A stretch of DNA of 64,000 nucleotides, taken from assembly GCA_021397845.1 (NCBI GenBank), contig CM038047.1:129500112-129564111 (forward strand), in the 5' to 3' direction. Origin of the DNA: Areca catechu. Lineage: Eukaryota > Streptophyta > Magnoliopsida > Arecales > Arecaceae. Below the pieces are notes generated by a model. It was not told where the DNA came from, ran no database searches, and saw only the letters and a program-made list of their open reading frames with translations. The position numbers and the translations under genes are program-made. Shown piece after piece: positions 44,432 to 55,674 of this stretch (the first letter of the stretch is position 1; every line of letters starts with the position of its first letter).

Positions 44432-45060
44432 GACTGGGCCAAAGCATCAAACTCTCAAAACCCTCCGAAGGAGACGGAGCTCCCCAATCAGAGGCCGACT
44501 GGTGGGGATGTCGGCATGCTACATCGACGATCCGGAGGAAGTTATGAGGACAGAACCGATATTGCTAAAAGGTCCAGGGGCTCCAATGCAATCACCTTCT
44601 CCGATGAAGATCTTCTGAGACTCTTGTTTTTGAGAACGATCTTGTAGTCGTGTCGGCAGTGATTTTCAATTATGATGTAAGGAGAATACTTATTGATAAT
44701 GGAAGCTCGACAGAGGTATTGCTATATGATGCTTTTGTGAGAATGAATCTATCCAGGTCCATGCTGCGGGAATCCCCTGTGTCGCTGACAGGCTTCGGGG
44801 GCAACTCCATCAGAGTGAAAGGAGAAATAGTTCTTCCTATGACTATTGGAATGGAGCCTTTCTAGGAAACCCTCCCCTTCAATTTTGTGGTAGTTCGAAT
44901 GACCTCACCTTATAATGCTATTCTAGGCCGACCGGCCCTCAACAAATTCAGAGCTATAGTGTCGACTTACCATCTGTTGGCAAAATTTCTGACCAGGAGC
45001 GGGGTCGGAGTGATGAGGGGAGACCGTTGAATGGCCAGGCAGTGTCTAACCATTATGAAT
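44432..45060 (+). pseudogene. Tat2 aspartic protease (degenerate)
   Basis: Active site LIDNGSSTEVLLYDAFVRMN (about 44689). A stop at 44863 falls at the equivalent position to the Tat1 stop at 37859, so it may predate the duplication. NAILGRPALNKFRAIVSTYH follows near 44917. Confidence 0.88.
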
Positions 45061-46200
45061 CAACAGTCAGAAGGCCATCCCACTCTAGAGCAACTTGACC
45101 CAAGAGTTGAGGCCGATGGCCTCGGTCAGCCAGGGGAAAGAATTCTGTTTGTTGCCCTTCGAGAGGATGATCCCACCAAAGTCCTTTAAATTGGAGGCTC
45201 TCTCAGTGAGGACTTTAAGTCAGAACTGATCGGCTTCTTTAGGAGTAACGCCGACGTCTTTGCTTGGTCGGTGTCAGACATGTCTAGAATACCGTCGGAG
45301 GTCATCACTCACCAGCTCAAGGTCGATTCGACCTACCGACCTGTTCGACAGAAGAAGAGAAGCTTTATTGCTGAAAGATAGAAAGCCATTGATGAGGAAG
45401 TAAAGAAGCTCCGTGACACTGGCTTCATCAGAGAAGTCCACTACCCTGAGTGGCTGGCGAATGTGGTTATGGTGAAGAAGGCCAATGGAAAGTGGAGGAT
45501 TTGTGTAGATTACACAGACCTCAACAAAGCCTATCCGAAGGACAGCTTCCCAATACCCAAAATTGATCAGCTGGTGGATGCCAAGGTCGGCCACCAACTT
45601 CTTAGCTTTATGGATGCCTTCTTTGGCTACAATCAAATAAAGATGCAACCGGAAGATGAGGAGAAGACCACCTTTGTCACCGACAAGGGTCTGTACTGTT
45701 ATCAGATGATGCATTTCAGCTTGAAGAATGCCGGCGCCCCCTTTCAGAGGCTGATCAACCGAGTGTTCGAAGGTCAGCTGGGCAGGAACATGGAGGCTCA
45801 TGTACACAACATGATAGTGAAGAGCCTCCATAAGGCTGACCATATCAAGGACTTGCAGGAATCCTTTGATGCACTCAGGCACCATCAGATCAAGCTGAAC
45901 CCCACGAAATGTACCTTTGGGATAACCTCTGGCAAATTCCTTGAATTTCTGGTTACATAGAGGGGAATTGAGGTTAATCCCGACAAGATAAAGGCCATCA
46001 CGGAGATGGCCCACCCGACCAATAAAAAGTGGGTGCAAGAGCTTACCGGCCGAATCGCCTCTCTCAGCCGTTTTATCTCCCGTTTGGCTGAGAAGTCCCT
46101 GCCATTCTTCAAGACCCTGCACCGGTCTGAGGGTTTTCTTTGGACTGATGAGTATCAATTGGTTTTCAAAACATTGAAAGAGTACTTGAAGAACCCTCCG
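45061..46200 (+). pseudogene. Tat2 reverse transcriptase, active site lost
   Basis: RT runs through VVMVKKANGKWRICVDYTDL (about 45463) and FMDAFFGYNQIKM (about 45608). The catalytic box is HVHN at about 45800 where Tat1 has YVDD. Both metal-binding aspartates are gone while flanking residues (RNMEA and MIVKSLHKADH) are intact. A stop at 45958 follows. The frame reaches EYLKNPP at 46200 where Chr1 begins. Confidence 0.92.
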
Positions 46201-47990
46201 TGATGTAGAACGGAAGCTCTGATACCAAAAATGATGCAGAATGAGAGAGAGATGATGCGATGCGGAAGTAAAATTAAGACTAATTCTTTTTTTTTTTTTT
46301 TTAATTTTCAGAAGTCGGCTTTGACTCAAAGGAAAGTAAACTAAGTTGAACGAAACTATATAACAATTGAAAGCATAATTTAAAGAAACTAGATTATCAG
46401 AGTAGTTCAGAAGTAAAGGATCATTGGGGGTTGAGAAACTCCCAGACCTAGGGTTTCGCTCTGAACTTTCAACAGGATAGAAGTAAAGAGAAGAGAAGGG
46501 TTACAGACCAGGCAGTGATTTTCAAAGAGTTTAGTGGAAGGACTCTCTTGAGCAGATTGTTGGATCCCCAGATTTGGATATCTTCGCAATGGATCCTCCA
46601 ATACTGGTCCTTTGGCAGAGTTGGCTTCTTCTGAACTCAAGATCTGGGAAAGAAGAAGAACAAGTTATGGAACCAGATACTCAAGGAAGGATTTACCAGA
46701 TAGAAGAACTTGAAAGTTGATGTTGCTGAAATCTTGATTCTCCTAGATGCTGATCTGACTTCCTGTGGGGTTGCTCTGTATCCGAAGTGACCGAACTGGA
46801 CCTGGATGCTGGTGGTCGACCTCTACTTGGAGAGAGGGGCCATGAGATGATGAGGTAGATTAGGGTTTGGATGATTGGTGGAAGGAAGAAGATGATGGGC
46901 GGCTAGGGTTTGGAATTGAAGTGGCTAACCTAGGGTTTTGGTAGGGTTTGGAGATCTCACACCTCCTCAAGGTTCCTGTGGAACCTGGAATCACTCCCTC
47001 ACGGAGCTCAACACTTGAATACAAGTGCGGAAGAGAGAAACACAAAGTTGCTCACAAAGAAATTGATTTCATTCATCATTAAATTTAAGAGTTACATAGA
47101 GTTGAATATATAGACATAACAAAGAAATAAAATTTTATACATTTTCCATGTGGGACTAATAGGACTAACCCACACTTTAGGCATCAAATTCTCTTCCCAA
47201 GACTCCTTCCATGAGTGGGCAGCCCAAAAACTCCAAGAAAACTTGAAAATCAGCTCCAAATAATAGGTTATGGGGGTGTCTCCTAGTATCTCTCCATGAA
47301 TCAAGGATTTTCCCTTCATGGTTTGGCTCATTTGGACACCTCCTAGTCTTGCTCCACAAGTTTAGGCTTCTTCCTTTCATGGCTTTGGCACTTTTGGAAA
47401 CTTTTGGGAACCTCCTTGAATTCCTCCCCAAGACATGCTCTCTTTCCTTTTACAACTTGGATTTTTATGGAACATTGTGGGGCACCTCCTTGATCCTCTC
47501 TTCAAGAAAAATTCTTGCCATCTTGGCTTCGGTTTATCTGGAAAGAAATGGGCTCCTCCTTGGATTGAGGTATCTTGATGGATTTCTCTCACAAGTGGTG
47601 CAAGAAAAAAAAGGAACTTACTTATTGTGGTGTAGGGACCAAAGACACTGGATGGAGATGTGGCGCCTCCTGGACTCTGGCGTGTGGCTGGGAGTGTGGC
47701 GCCCACTTGCTTGGGCTTGGGAGAAAAAATGTGGCACCCTGGACCTTGACTTGACTGAAGAAAAAAAGTTGCACCAACCTGGAGAAGACCTAGACCACTA
47801 CTAGGACTTGTACTGAGTCAACATGACTCAACAAAATTTAAATTACAGGGAAATACAGACTCAAGACTAAAATTGAGTTGACCAAGTCAACCCTTGTTAC
47901 AAAACCAAAAAATCCTAATTCTTCGGGCAAGGTCAATCAGAGATCCAGATGGAGCCCTGAAGCCTTCTTCTTAGTCTGGTGCCCGCACCA
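46201..47990 (-). repeat. Chr1 3' LTR (on minus strand)
   Basis: On the minus strand it runs from 47990 to 46201 and matches 53456-51668. The PBS-like copy at 46216-46227 lies in its terminal 31 bp, showing that the extra PBS is part of the LTR. Confidence 0.93.
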
Positions 47991-49019
47991 ATTCTCCTGG
48001 GGTGGGAGGAACTCGACCCTGTCGAGTATGGATCAAGCTGGCTCTGGTATCTCTCCAAGAGGTCTGGGTCCAATTCTTGTAATTCTTCTCGGGAGATCCA
48101 AGAGTCATCAGAATCTGGCCTTCCTTGCCAGTGGACCAGGTATCTTTGGTATCCTCGATTACGAGTAGAGATAACCTGATCATCCAGGATCTTTTCAATC
48201 TACTCTTTCCTCATAGGCCAGTTTGTTAGTGGACACACAGGGTCGGGATCACTCTCAATAACAGGATTAGGTTACAAAGGCTTACTAGGAATCACAGCAG
48301 GCTCCCTATACTCTACTAAGTCTGTAATGTTGAAAGTAGAGCTATTGCCTAGTTCTGGAGGCAACTTGAGCACATAGGCATTGGATCCTACTCTCTTCAC
48401 TACTCTAAATGGTCCAGCTCCTTTAACATGTAACTTTCTAATGGTTCCAGGAAAAAATCGCTCAGGCCTTAACCTAATCATTACATAGTCTCTCTCAACA
48501 AAAGTTTTAACTCGTCTTTGAGAATCAGCCAACTTCTTATAAGTTTCATTACTTAAAGTTATTTTGGCATGAATTTCTTTATACAAGTCCTTTAAATGCT
48601 ATGCAAGTGCATCAAGAGACTTGTGTGTGTGGGCTAATAGTGAAATCAGATCAAGTGGTGTGTGAGGCTTGTATCCATGAATAATTTCAAAGGGACTCTA
48701 GCCTATAGACCTATTGATCGAAACATTGAATGCAATTTCAGCCCTAGACAAAATACAAATCCCAATTCCTGGTGCTCTCAATCAAACCAAAATCTGAGCC
48801 AAAGCCAAGTAAAAGGTCAAGAAAAACTAAACTAGACTGACGACGCATTCCTAAAGAATGGACTTTATTCCAAAGGAACCCAGGTCTAAACCTAACAAAC
48901 TAAGGCTCTCTAGGTTTGACCTTGGGTCAGAGGAGGGCATGCAGAGCATGAAAACTTATTATGGATGCCTAGTAGGTGCCATAAGGTCTTCCAGAAGTAG
49001 GTGGCAAACCTAATAGGTT
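47933..49019 (-). pseudogene. Chr1 integrase C-terminus, chromodomain and LTR-encoded tail
   Basis: On the minus strand, an integrase core scrap near 48980-48930 (TYFWKTLWHLL-like) is followed by VHAKITLSN-type helix, the GPY/F-like module ERFFPGTIRKL and GPFRVVKRVGSNAYVLKLPP (48586-48272), and a chromodomain GYQRYLVRWQGRPDSDDSWI (about 48150-48090). SREELQELDPDLLERYQSQ follows and the frame enters the 3' LTR at 47990. It ends GTRLRRRLQGSIWISD at stop 47933-47935. Chromodomains tether integrase to histone marks. A stop lies at 48274. Confidence 0.85.
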
Positions 49020-49465
49020 CTAAGGAGTCTTGCAACCTAGAGATCTCAGTAAAGTGTAATCCCATAGCTCTAGAAACATGAGAAGATTCAGGGAAGGGTA
49101 GGAAATAAGAATCAGAGTTTTGGGTGGCTTATCAGAAATAAGAAACAAACCTTGGTTATTCAGGACGACCTTAAAATGAGGACAATGTTCTATAGGTGCA
49201 CTCATCCAAACCTCATGATTTGCTCTAGGAGGGTCTACAAGTGCAAGTTCTAGGATAGGCTGGGTGCTCCTAGAAGGTGGAAGGTTATCAAGAAGGTCTT
49301 TGGAATGTTTATCTAAAAAGTCCTCTAAGCTACTGTCTTGTTCTTGTTCTTGGACCTTCTCAATGGGCAATTCTTGTGAACCCCTTCCTTCTTCACACTT
49401 CTCTACCAGATTTGACTCAGGGGTGTCTTCTTTGGATTCCTCAATGAGTTCAGGGGTATTCTCAC
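49020..49465 (-). pseudogene. Chr1 remnant of unknown downstream ORF
   Basis: After the gag stop a second frame (49370-49020) reads KHSKDLLDNLPPSRSTQPIL, then WMSAPIEHCPHFKVVLNNQ and ISDKPPKTLILI. Its middle aligns with the Chr2 segment LSAPICQISSLEVIIH and the following REQTITVAITCPRLLPEPSL. I do not recognise the family. It occupies the place of protease and RT. Confidence 0.6.
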
Positions 49466-50761
49466 TTAAACTTTATTTGGTGTAATTTCCTCTTCCTGAA
49501 CTTCCTCAAAAGGGTCTTCTCTTAGGGTTAGCTCCTGAATTCCTTGAGTGGCAGGGGTCCCCTCAATAACCCCATTAGGTAGGAGTTGGTTAATTGAATT
49601 ATCGGGAGAGATATCCTCAAATTCTTCTTCTTTATATTCATCTATCAAACTTATGTCAGGCTCATATATTTCTTCCTCAATCTCACTGAAAGGTACTAAT
49701 CTATTCTCCTTTGATTCCTCTTTAAGTACGGCTCTGGTCGGATCAACTAATTTTGGGATGGCCATGCCTAACTCCTTCTCAGTGTTATCCTTCTGGTCAA
49801 GAGGTGACACAAGTGGGAATTGACAAACAAAAGTCTGGTTCACTACGGATGTCGGATCAATTGGAACTTGACTCAAGTTGGTAGAGGTTGGCTTTAAGTC
49901 CAAAGTATTTGATTGGTTATATCTTAAAGACCACTCATAGTCTTGGGCTTCTTGGTAGGCTCGGTCTAACTTATTGGTCTTTTCAAGGCATAGCTTCCTA
50001 TAAATGTCTGGGTGTAACCCAACCCTAAACCTCGATGTGATCTGAGCTTCGGTCTCAATGGTATTGCATTTCATGTCATACCACTGGAAGTCCTCGATAT
50101 ATTTAGACACAGACCTATTAGCTTGTCGTAATTGGTACCATTGGTCTAAAAGTCTTTTCTCATAGGATCTACCTAGGTACCTATCTCTCAACTTACTTCT
50201 CATATCTCTCCAAGTATATATTTCCTCTTTTCTTTGATAACACTCACGCTCAATAGCATACCAATGTGACCTAGCATGTTTGGTGAACTTTGTTTTGGCC
50301 AACCTAACTTGTCCTAATTCCGATATGCTAGTGCACTCAAAATACCGATCCATTTGTTCTTCCCACTTAATATATGTCTCTTGTCTTCCATCAAAAGTGG
50401 GTGCATAAGGTTCGGTGTTCCTAACGGGTCCCTTCTCTGAGTCAACCATGTATGGATATAGGCTCCTAGGGTTATGCTCGGGATCACGGTATAAGGTCCT
50501 CCTAGGCTCCTGGTGTGGGTGAGGTTGAGGCACATTAAAATCTGGGTCAGGAGTCCAATTCTGATGTCTAGGTTCCTCAAGTACTTGGACTCGATCCCTA
50601 AGCTGGGTAAGATCCTCATGGACTGGATTCCTAAACTGGGCAACAGTATCAGTCATATCCTGACTCAATTTGGTCATACTTTCGGTAAGAGTTCTAAGCA
50701 TGGCCTCTAAATCAGGTTGGGTTTGACCAGGTTGGTAGGGTACTCCATTCCGGGTGGACAT
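49466..50761 (-). CDS. Chr1 gag polyprotein, open
   Basis: An uninterrupted frame of about 431 codons from ATG 50761 (MSTRNGVPYQPGQ). The ATG at 50779 is possible, but Chr2 supports the later one. An N-terminal helical region is followed by the capsid core: YAPTFDGRQETYIKWEEQMD, HWYAIERECYQRKEE, RDRYLGRSYEKRLLDQWYQL and FRVGLHPDIYRKLCLEK, typical of plant chromovirus gag. An acidic C-terminal tail contains EPDISLIDEYKEEEFED. The zinc knuckle expected after the capsid core is absent; Chr2 has it. It would form particles but may bind RNA poorly. Confidence 0.88.
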   Translation of the reverse strand: MSTRNGVPYQPGQTQPDLEAMLRTLTESMTKLSQDMTDTVAQFRNPVHEDLTQLRDRVQVLEEPRHQNWTPDPDFNVPQPHPHQEPRRTLYRDPEHNPRSLYPYMVDSEKGPVRNTEPYAPTFDGRQETYIKWEEQMDRYFECTSISELGQVRLAKTKFTKHARSHWYAIERECYQRKEEIYTWRDMRSKLRDRYLGRSYEKRLLDQWYQLRQANRSVSKYIEDFQWYDMKCNTIETEAQITSRFRVGLHPDIYRKLCLEKTNKLDRAYQEAQDYEWSLRYNQSNTLDLKPTSTNLSQVPIDPTSVVNQTFVCQFPLVSPLDQKDNTEKELGMAIPKLVDPTRAVLKEESKENRLVPFSEIEEEIYEPDISLIDEYKEEEFEDISPDNSINQLLPNGVIEGTPATQGIQELTLREDPFEEVQEEEITPNKV

Positions 50762-51651
50762 GATGATGCAAGCAAGCACACCAAATGAGACTCGACTGAA
50801 ATGACTATGGGCTAACTACACCTAGAGCCCAAACTAGATGCCCAATCAGAGTGGCAAGCTAGCCTGTAGTAACTCGGAACTCAGCCAGGCAGGTGTAAGG
50901 GGAGTGTTAGGTCCTTAATTGCCAATCCTAGACACCAATCAGTGATTGGCCAGGTAGGCGGACCAGCACACAAGCCCTTCGGGATGTAGTCCCTGAACCA
51001 CCATTCTAGACACTGAGTACAAAGCACACACAGAGTAACTAGACAAATTGACTCAACACTAGGCTGGACCCGACTTGTTGGTGTCCCTAGCCCACTAGGG
51101 AAAATTAAGTCTAATAAGTTTTAAAATTAGGCTTATTATCGAATGAATGGGTGGTGGTTTTGGGCTAAGCAGAGGTTATCAACTCTTCTCATTATCTTCG
51201 ATGCTCAATTGGCCTTAAGATGAATTAGGAGATGATCACTCAAAAAAAATTGAATTGCAGAAACACAAAAATAGAGTTGCTGTAATTTAACTCTCAGAAA
51301 TTCCACAGAAAACAATAAATTAAAGTAAAATTATGTAAAATATTTTCAATTATACTGGTTCCAGCAAAATAAAAATCATGAAATTTGGAGATACCTATAA
51401 TGAGAAACAATTTTGGCAACATATAGTTACAGACTGAAAACAGAATGCTTCCCCCATTTACAATTCCTGCTATGAAGTTGTAACCAAGCGGATCCCCTAC
51501 ATGCCCTAGGAACACCCCATGGAATGGGAAGAGGAGGTTTGCACCTCGCTTCGTTCCTAGGACCGGACGTCCTGGGGAGTCTACTTCGAGCAGACAAAGT
51601 AAAAAAGAGAGACACTCAAAACATGCAAGCAAATCAGAAACCCTAGACAGG
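50762..51651 (-). other. Chr1 untranslated leader
   Basis: About 890 bp between PBS and gag, similar to the Chr2 leader at 55675-56562. No credible coding region. Confidence 0.8.
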
Positions 51652-51663
51652 GCTCTGATACCA
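51652..51663 (-). promoter_or_regulatory. Chr1 primer-binding site
   Basis: On the minus strand TGGTATCAGAGC follows the LTR end by four bases. A second copy lies 31 bp upstream within the LTR (51683-51694). Confidence 0.92.
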
Positions 51664-51667
51664 AGAT

Positions 51668-53456
51668 TGATGCAGAACGGAAGCTCTGATACCAAAAATG
51701 ATGCAGAACAAGAGAGAGATGATGCGATGTAGAAGTAAAATTAAGACTAATTCTTTTTTTTTTTTTTTTAATTTTCAGAAGTCGGCTTTGACTCAAAGGA
51801 AAGTAAACTAAGTTGAACAAAACTATATAACAATTGAAAGCACAATTTAAAGAAACTAGATTATCAGAGTAGTTCAGAAGTAAAGGATCGCTGGGGGTTT
51901 AGAAACTCCCAGACCTAGGGTTTCGCTCTGAACTTTCAATAGGACAGAAGTAAAGAGAAGAGAAGGGTTACAGACCAGGTAGTGATCTTCATAGAGTTTA
52001 GTGGAAGGACTCTCTTGAGTAGATTGTTGGATCCCTGGATTTGGATATCTTCACAATGGATCCTCCAATACTGGTCCTTTAGCAGAGTTGGCTTCTTCTG
52101 AACTCAAGATCTGGGAAAGAAGAAGAACAAGTTATGGAACCAGATACTCAAGGAAGGATTTACCAGATAGAAGAACTTGAAAGTTGATGTTGCTAAAATC
52201 CTGATTCTCCTGGATGCTGATCTGACTTCCTCTGGGGTTGCTCTGTATCCGAAGTGACTGAACTGGACCTGGATGCTGGTGGTCGGCCTCTACTTGGAGA
52301 GAGGGGCCGTGAGATGATGAGGTAGATTAGGGTTTGGATGATTGGTGGAAGGAAGAAGATGATGGGCGTCTAGGGTTTGGAATTGAAGTGGCTAACCTAG
52401 GGTTTTGGTAGGGTTAGGAGATCTCACACCTCCTCAAGGTTCCTGTGGAATCCGGAATCATTCCCTCACGGAGCTCAACACTTGAATACAAGTGCGGAAG
52501 AGAGAAACACAAAGTTGCTCACAAAGAAATTGATTTCATTCATCATTAAATTCAAGAGTTACATAGAGTTGAATATATAGACATAACAAAGAAATAAAAT
52601 TTTATACATTTTCCATGTAGGACTAATAGGACTAACCCACACTTTAGGCATCAAATTCTCTTCCCAAGACTCCTTCCATGAGTGGGTAGCCCAAAAACTC
52701 CAAGAAAACTTGAAAATCAGCTCCAAATGGCAGGTTATGGCGGTGTCTCCTAGTATCTCTCCATGAATCAAGGAATTTTCCTTCATGGTTTGGCTCATTT
52801 GGACACCTCTTAGTCTTGCTCCACAAGTTTAGGCTTCTTCCTTTCATGGCTTTGGCACTTTTGGAAACTTTTGGGAACCTCCTTGAATTCCTCCCCAAGA
52901 CATGCTCTCTTCCCTTTTATAACTTGGATTTTTAGGGAACATTGTGGGGCACCTCCTTGATCCTCTCTTCAAGAAAAATTATTGCCATCCTGGCTTCGGT
53001 TTATCTGGAAAGAAATTGGCTCCTCCTTGGATTGAGGTATCTTGATGGATTTCTCTCCCAAGTGGTGCAAGAAAAAAAAGGAACTTACTTCTTGTGGTGT
53101 AGGGACCAAAGACACTGGATGGAGATGTAGCGCCTCCTGGACTCTGGCGTGTGGCTGGGAGTGTGGCGCCCACTTGCTTGGGCATGGGAGAAAAAAGGTG
53201 GCACCCTGGACCTTGACTTGACTGAAGAAAAAAAGTGGCACAACCTGGAGAAGACCTAGACCACTTCTAGGACTTGTACTGAGTCAACATGACTCAACAA
53301 AATTTAAATTACGGGAAAATACAGACTCAAGACTAAAATTGAGTTGACCAAGTCAACCCTTATTACAAAACCAGAAAACCCTAATTCTTCAAGCAAGGTC
53401 AATCAGAGATCCAGATGGAGCCCTGAAGTCTTCTTCTGAGTCTGGTGCCTGCACCA
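51668..53456 (-). repeat. Chr1 5' LTR (on minus strand)
   Basis: On the minus strand it runs from 53456 (TGGTGCAGGCACCA) to 51668 (...CTGCATCA). The last 31 bases contain a PBS copy (51683-51694) inside the LTR. The first 14 bases form a perfect inverted repeat around a two-base centre. Confidence 0.93.
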
Positions 53457-53569
53457 CTCCGTTGCTGGCCAAGCCGATGGAGGGGGAGCCTTTATACCTC
53501 TATATTTCAGCATCAGACGAAGTGATATGCATCGTCCTTGTGCGAGTCAAAGAGGACGGACAGCAAAAG
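53457..53569 (+). pseudogene. Tat2 native RNase H fragment after Chr1
   Basis: It resumes as LLAKPMEGEPLYLYISASDE and LVRVKEDGQQK, the continuation of EYLKNPP seen before Chr1 and equivalent to Tat1 39190-39300. It stops where LTR-E1 begins; AAAAG (53565-53569) should be that element's target duplication. Confidence 0.92.
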
Positions 53570-53842
53570 TGGTGTGGGCACCAGGATCCGACAGAGGCTC
53601 CTCAACCCTCTGTGGATCTCAGATTAGGGTTCCACTTCTTTGTGTCTTGTAATAAGTCTTCAAGCCTCAAATTTGTAATTATCTTTTGCTTTGAATTGAG
53701 TCTGTACCTTGACCAATTAGGTCAAATTGAGTCCTGTACTAAGTCGAGTCATAAATCGAGTCTAGTCTGAGTCTCTTAGAAGTATGGGTCAATTACAAGA
53801 GTGGGTCTTAAAATTTAGTCTCCTTGGAAGCAAGTAAGGAAA

Positions 53843-55658
53843 TGGTGCGGGCACCAGACTCAGAAGAAGACTTCAGAGCTCCATCTGGATCTCTGATTGA
53901 CCTTGCCCGAAGAATTAAGGTTTTCTGGTTTGTAATAAGGGTTGACTTTATCAACTCAATTTTAGCTTGAGTCTGTATTTCCTGCAGTTTATTTTGTTGA
54001 GTCATGTTGACTCAGTAGTGGTATAGGACTTCAACCTGGGATGTCACATTTTCTTCCAAGGCCAAGCAAGTGGGTGCCACACTCCCAGCCACACTCCCAG
54101 CCATACGCCTGAGTCCAGGGGGTGCCACATCTTCATCCAGCAGGCTTTGGTCCCCACACCACAGATAGCAGCTCCCTTTTTTCATGCGCCAATTGAGGAG
54201 AAATCCACCAGGGGTCCACAAATCAAGGGGGCGGCCCAAGACTTCCCAAAAGAACCAAACTATAAAAGGGAAGAAATTCTCTTGGAGAGGAATTCAAGGA
54301 GGCGCCCATTACCTGCCAGAAATACTCAAAACAAAGTTAGAAGGAGCCATAACTTGGGGAGAAAGAAAAGGAGGTATCCAAAAAGGGTTGAGCCATGGAA
54401 GGAAGGAGATTTCTCTTGAAAAGCAAGGTTAGGAGGTGCCCTAATCATTCCAACTAAAGCCAGATATAAAAGGAAACAAATTTTCTCTTGGAGGGCAAGG
54501 TTAAGAGGCACCCAAACACTTCCAAATAAGGCCAAGCATAGAAGGAAAAAAATATTTTCTTGGAGGTCAAGACAAGGAGGCGCCACCCACTTTCCTTTTG
54601 AAGCTTCAATCAACTTTGGAATTAATTGGCTGACCATATGAGTAGGGATTGATATCCTAATTTGAGGATCCCCTCCTTTAGTCCCACATGGGAAGATGTA
54701 AAACCCTACTCTCTTGTAATGGCCTATAAATTAAACCCCATGTAAGTTTGAAAAGAATCAGATGAATGAAACCAATTTTTTTTTTGTGTGAGCAAACTTT
54801 GTGTTTTCTCTCTTCCGCACTTGCATCCAGGTGTTGAGCTCCGTGAGGGAGTAAATCCCGGTTCCCCAGGAACCTTGAGGAGGTGTGAGATCTCCAAAAC
54901 CCAAACCCTAGGTTAGCCACTTCTACTCCATAACCCTAGCCGCCCACCATCCACTTCAATCCACCAAACCCTAGCCTATTCCACCTCCCACGGCCTCTCT
55001 CTCCAAGTCTAGGCTGACCACCAGCATCCAGCTCCAGTCCGGATACTTCAGATCCAAAGCTCTTTCCAGAGGGAGTCGAATCAGCCTTCAAGAGAATCCA
55101 GATCTCAGCGACATCAACCTTCAAATTCTTCGACCTGGTAAATCCTTCCCTAAGTCTCTGAATCAATCACTTGTTTTTCTTCTTCCCAGATCTTGAGTTC
55201 AAAAGAAGCCGACCCAGCCATGAGACCAGTATTGGAGGATCCATTGAGAAGATAGCCGAATCCGAGGATCCAACAATCTGCCCGAGAGAGTTCTTCCACC
55301 CAAATTCTGTGAAGATCACTGTCTGGTTGGTAAACCATCTCTTCTCTTTATTTCAGTCCTATTGAAAGTTCCGAGCGAAACCCTAGGTCTGGGAGTTTTT
55401 CAACCCCCAGCGATCCGTTACTTCTGAACTACTCTGATAACTTAGCTTCTTCTAAATTGTGCTTTCAATCCTTACATAGTTTCCATCAACTTAGTTTAAC
55501 TTTACTTTGAGTCGAAGCCAATTTCTGAAATAAAAAAAAAAGAATTAATCTTAATTTTACTTCCGCATACGCTTCTTTGTTCTTTGTTCTGTATCATTTT
55601 TGGTATCAGAGCTTCTATTCTACATCATTTTTGGTATCAGAGCTTCTGTTCTACATCT
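53843..55658 (+). repeat. Chr2 5' LTR
   Basis: It starts TGGTGCGGGCACCA, an inverted repeat with a GG centre. TATA-like CCTATAAATT is at 54723-54732. The end contains two extra PBS copies (55601-55612, 55632-55643) before the boundary at 55658. Confidence 0.94.
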
Positions 55659-55674
55659 TTTTTGGTATCAGAGC
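55601..55674 (+). repeat. Triple PBS reiteration at the Chr2 5' LTR end
   Basis: TGGTATCAGAGC occurs at 55601, 55632 and 55663, 31 bp apart, each preceded by CATCATTTT- or CATCTTTT-like sequence. The first two are inside the LTR, as shown by their presence at 60920 and 60951 in the 3' LTR. The third (55663-55674) is the actual PBS. Confidence 0.95.

Larger units (their letters stand above)
46201..53456 (-). mobile_element. Chr1: non-autonomous chromodomain Gypsy element, reverse
   Basis: LTRs 46201-47990 (3') and 51668-53456 (5'), 1790 and 1789 bp, with TSD CTCCG at 46196-46200 and 53457-53461. Internally, reading leftward: PBS, leader, gag, a short unknown ORF segment, then integrase C-terminus with chromodomain. 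Protease, RT, RNase H and the integrase N-terminal and catalytic parts are missing. LTR copies look about 97% alike where I compared them, so the insertion is fairly young. It interrupts Tat2. Confidence 0.94.
42946..53569 (+). mobile_element. Tat2: second Tat-type Gypsy copy, interrupted and truncated
   Basis: It follows the shared LTR with PBS, gag, protease and RT. It is split by Chr1 at 46200/53457 (TSD CTCCG) and then cut by LTR-E1 at 53569 inside the native RNase H. The second RNase H, integrase and 3' LTR are not in the window. Sequence is close to Tat1 throughout. Confidence 0.9.

Noticed and set aside
45274..46329. 351-codon minus-strand ORF
   Set aside because: It is antisense to Tat2 RT, whose motifs on the plus strand are unmistakable.
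47349..47804. 151-codon plus-strand ORF in the Chr1 3' LTR (and 52942-53130)
   Set aside because: Present as broken frames in the other LTR, antisense to the LTR, Trp/Leu-rich without motif.
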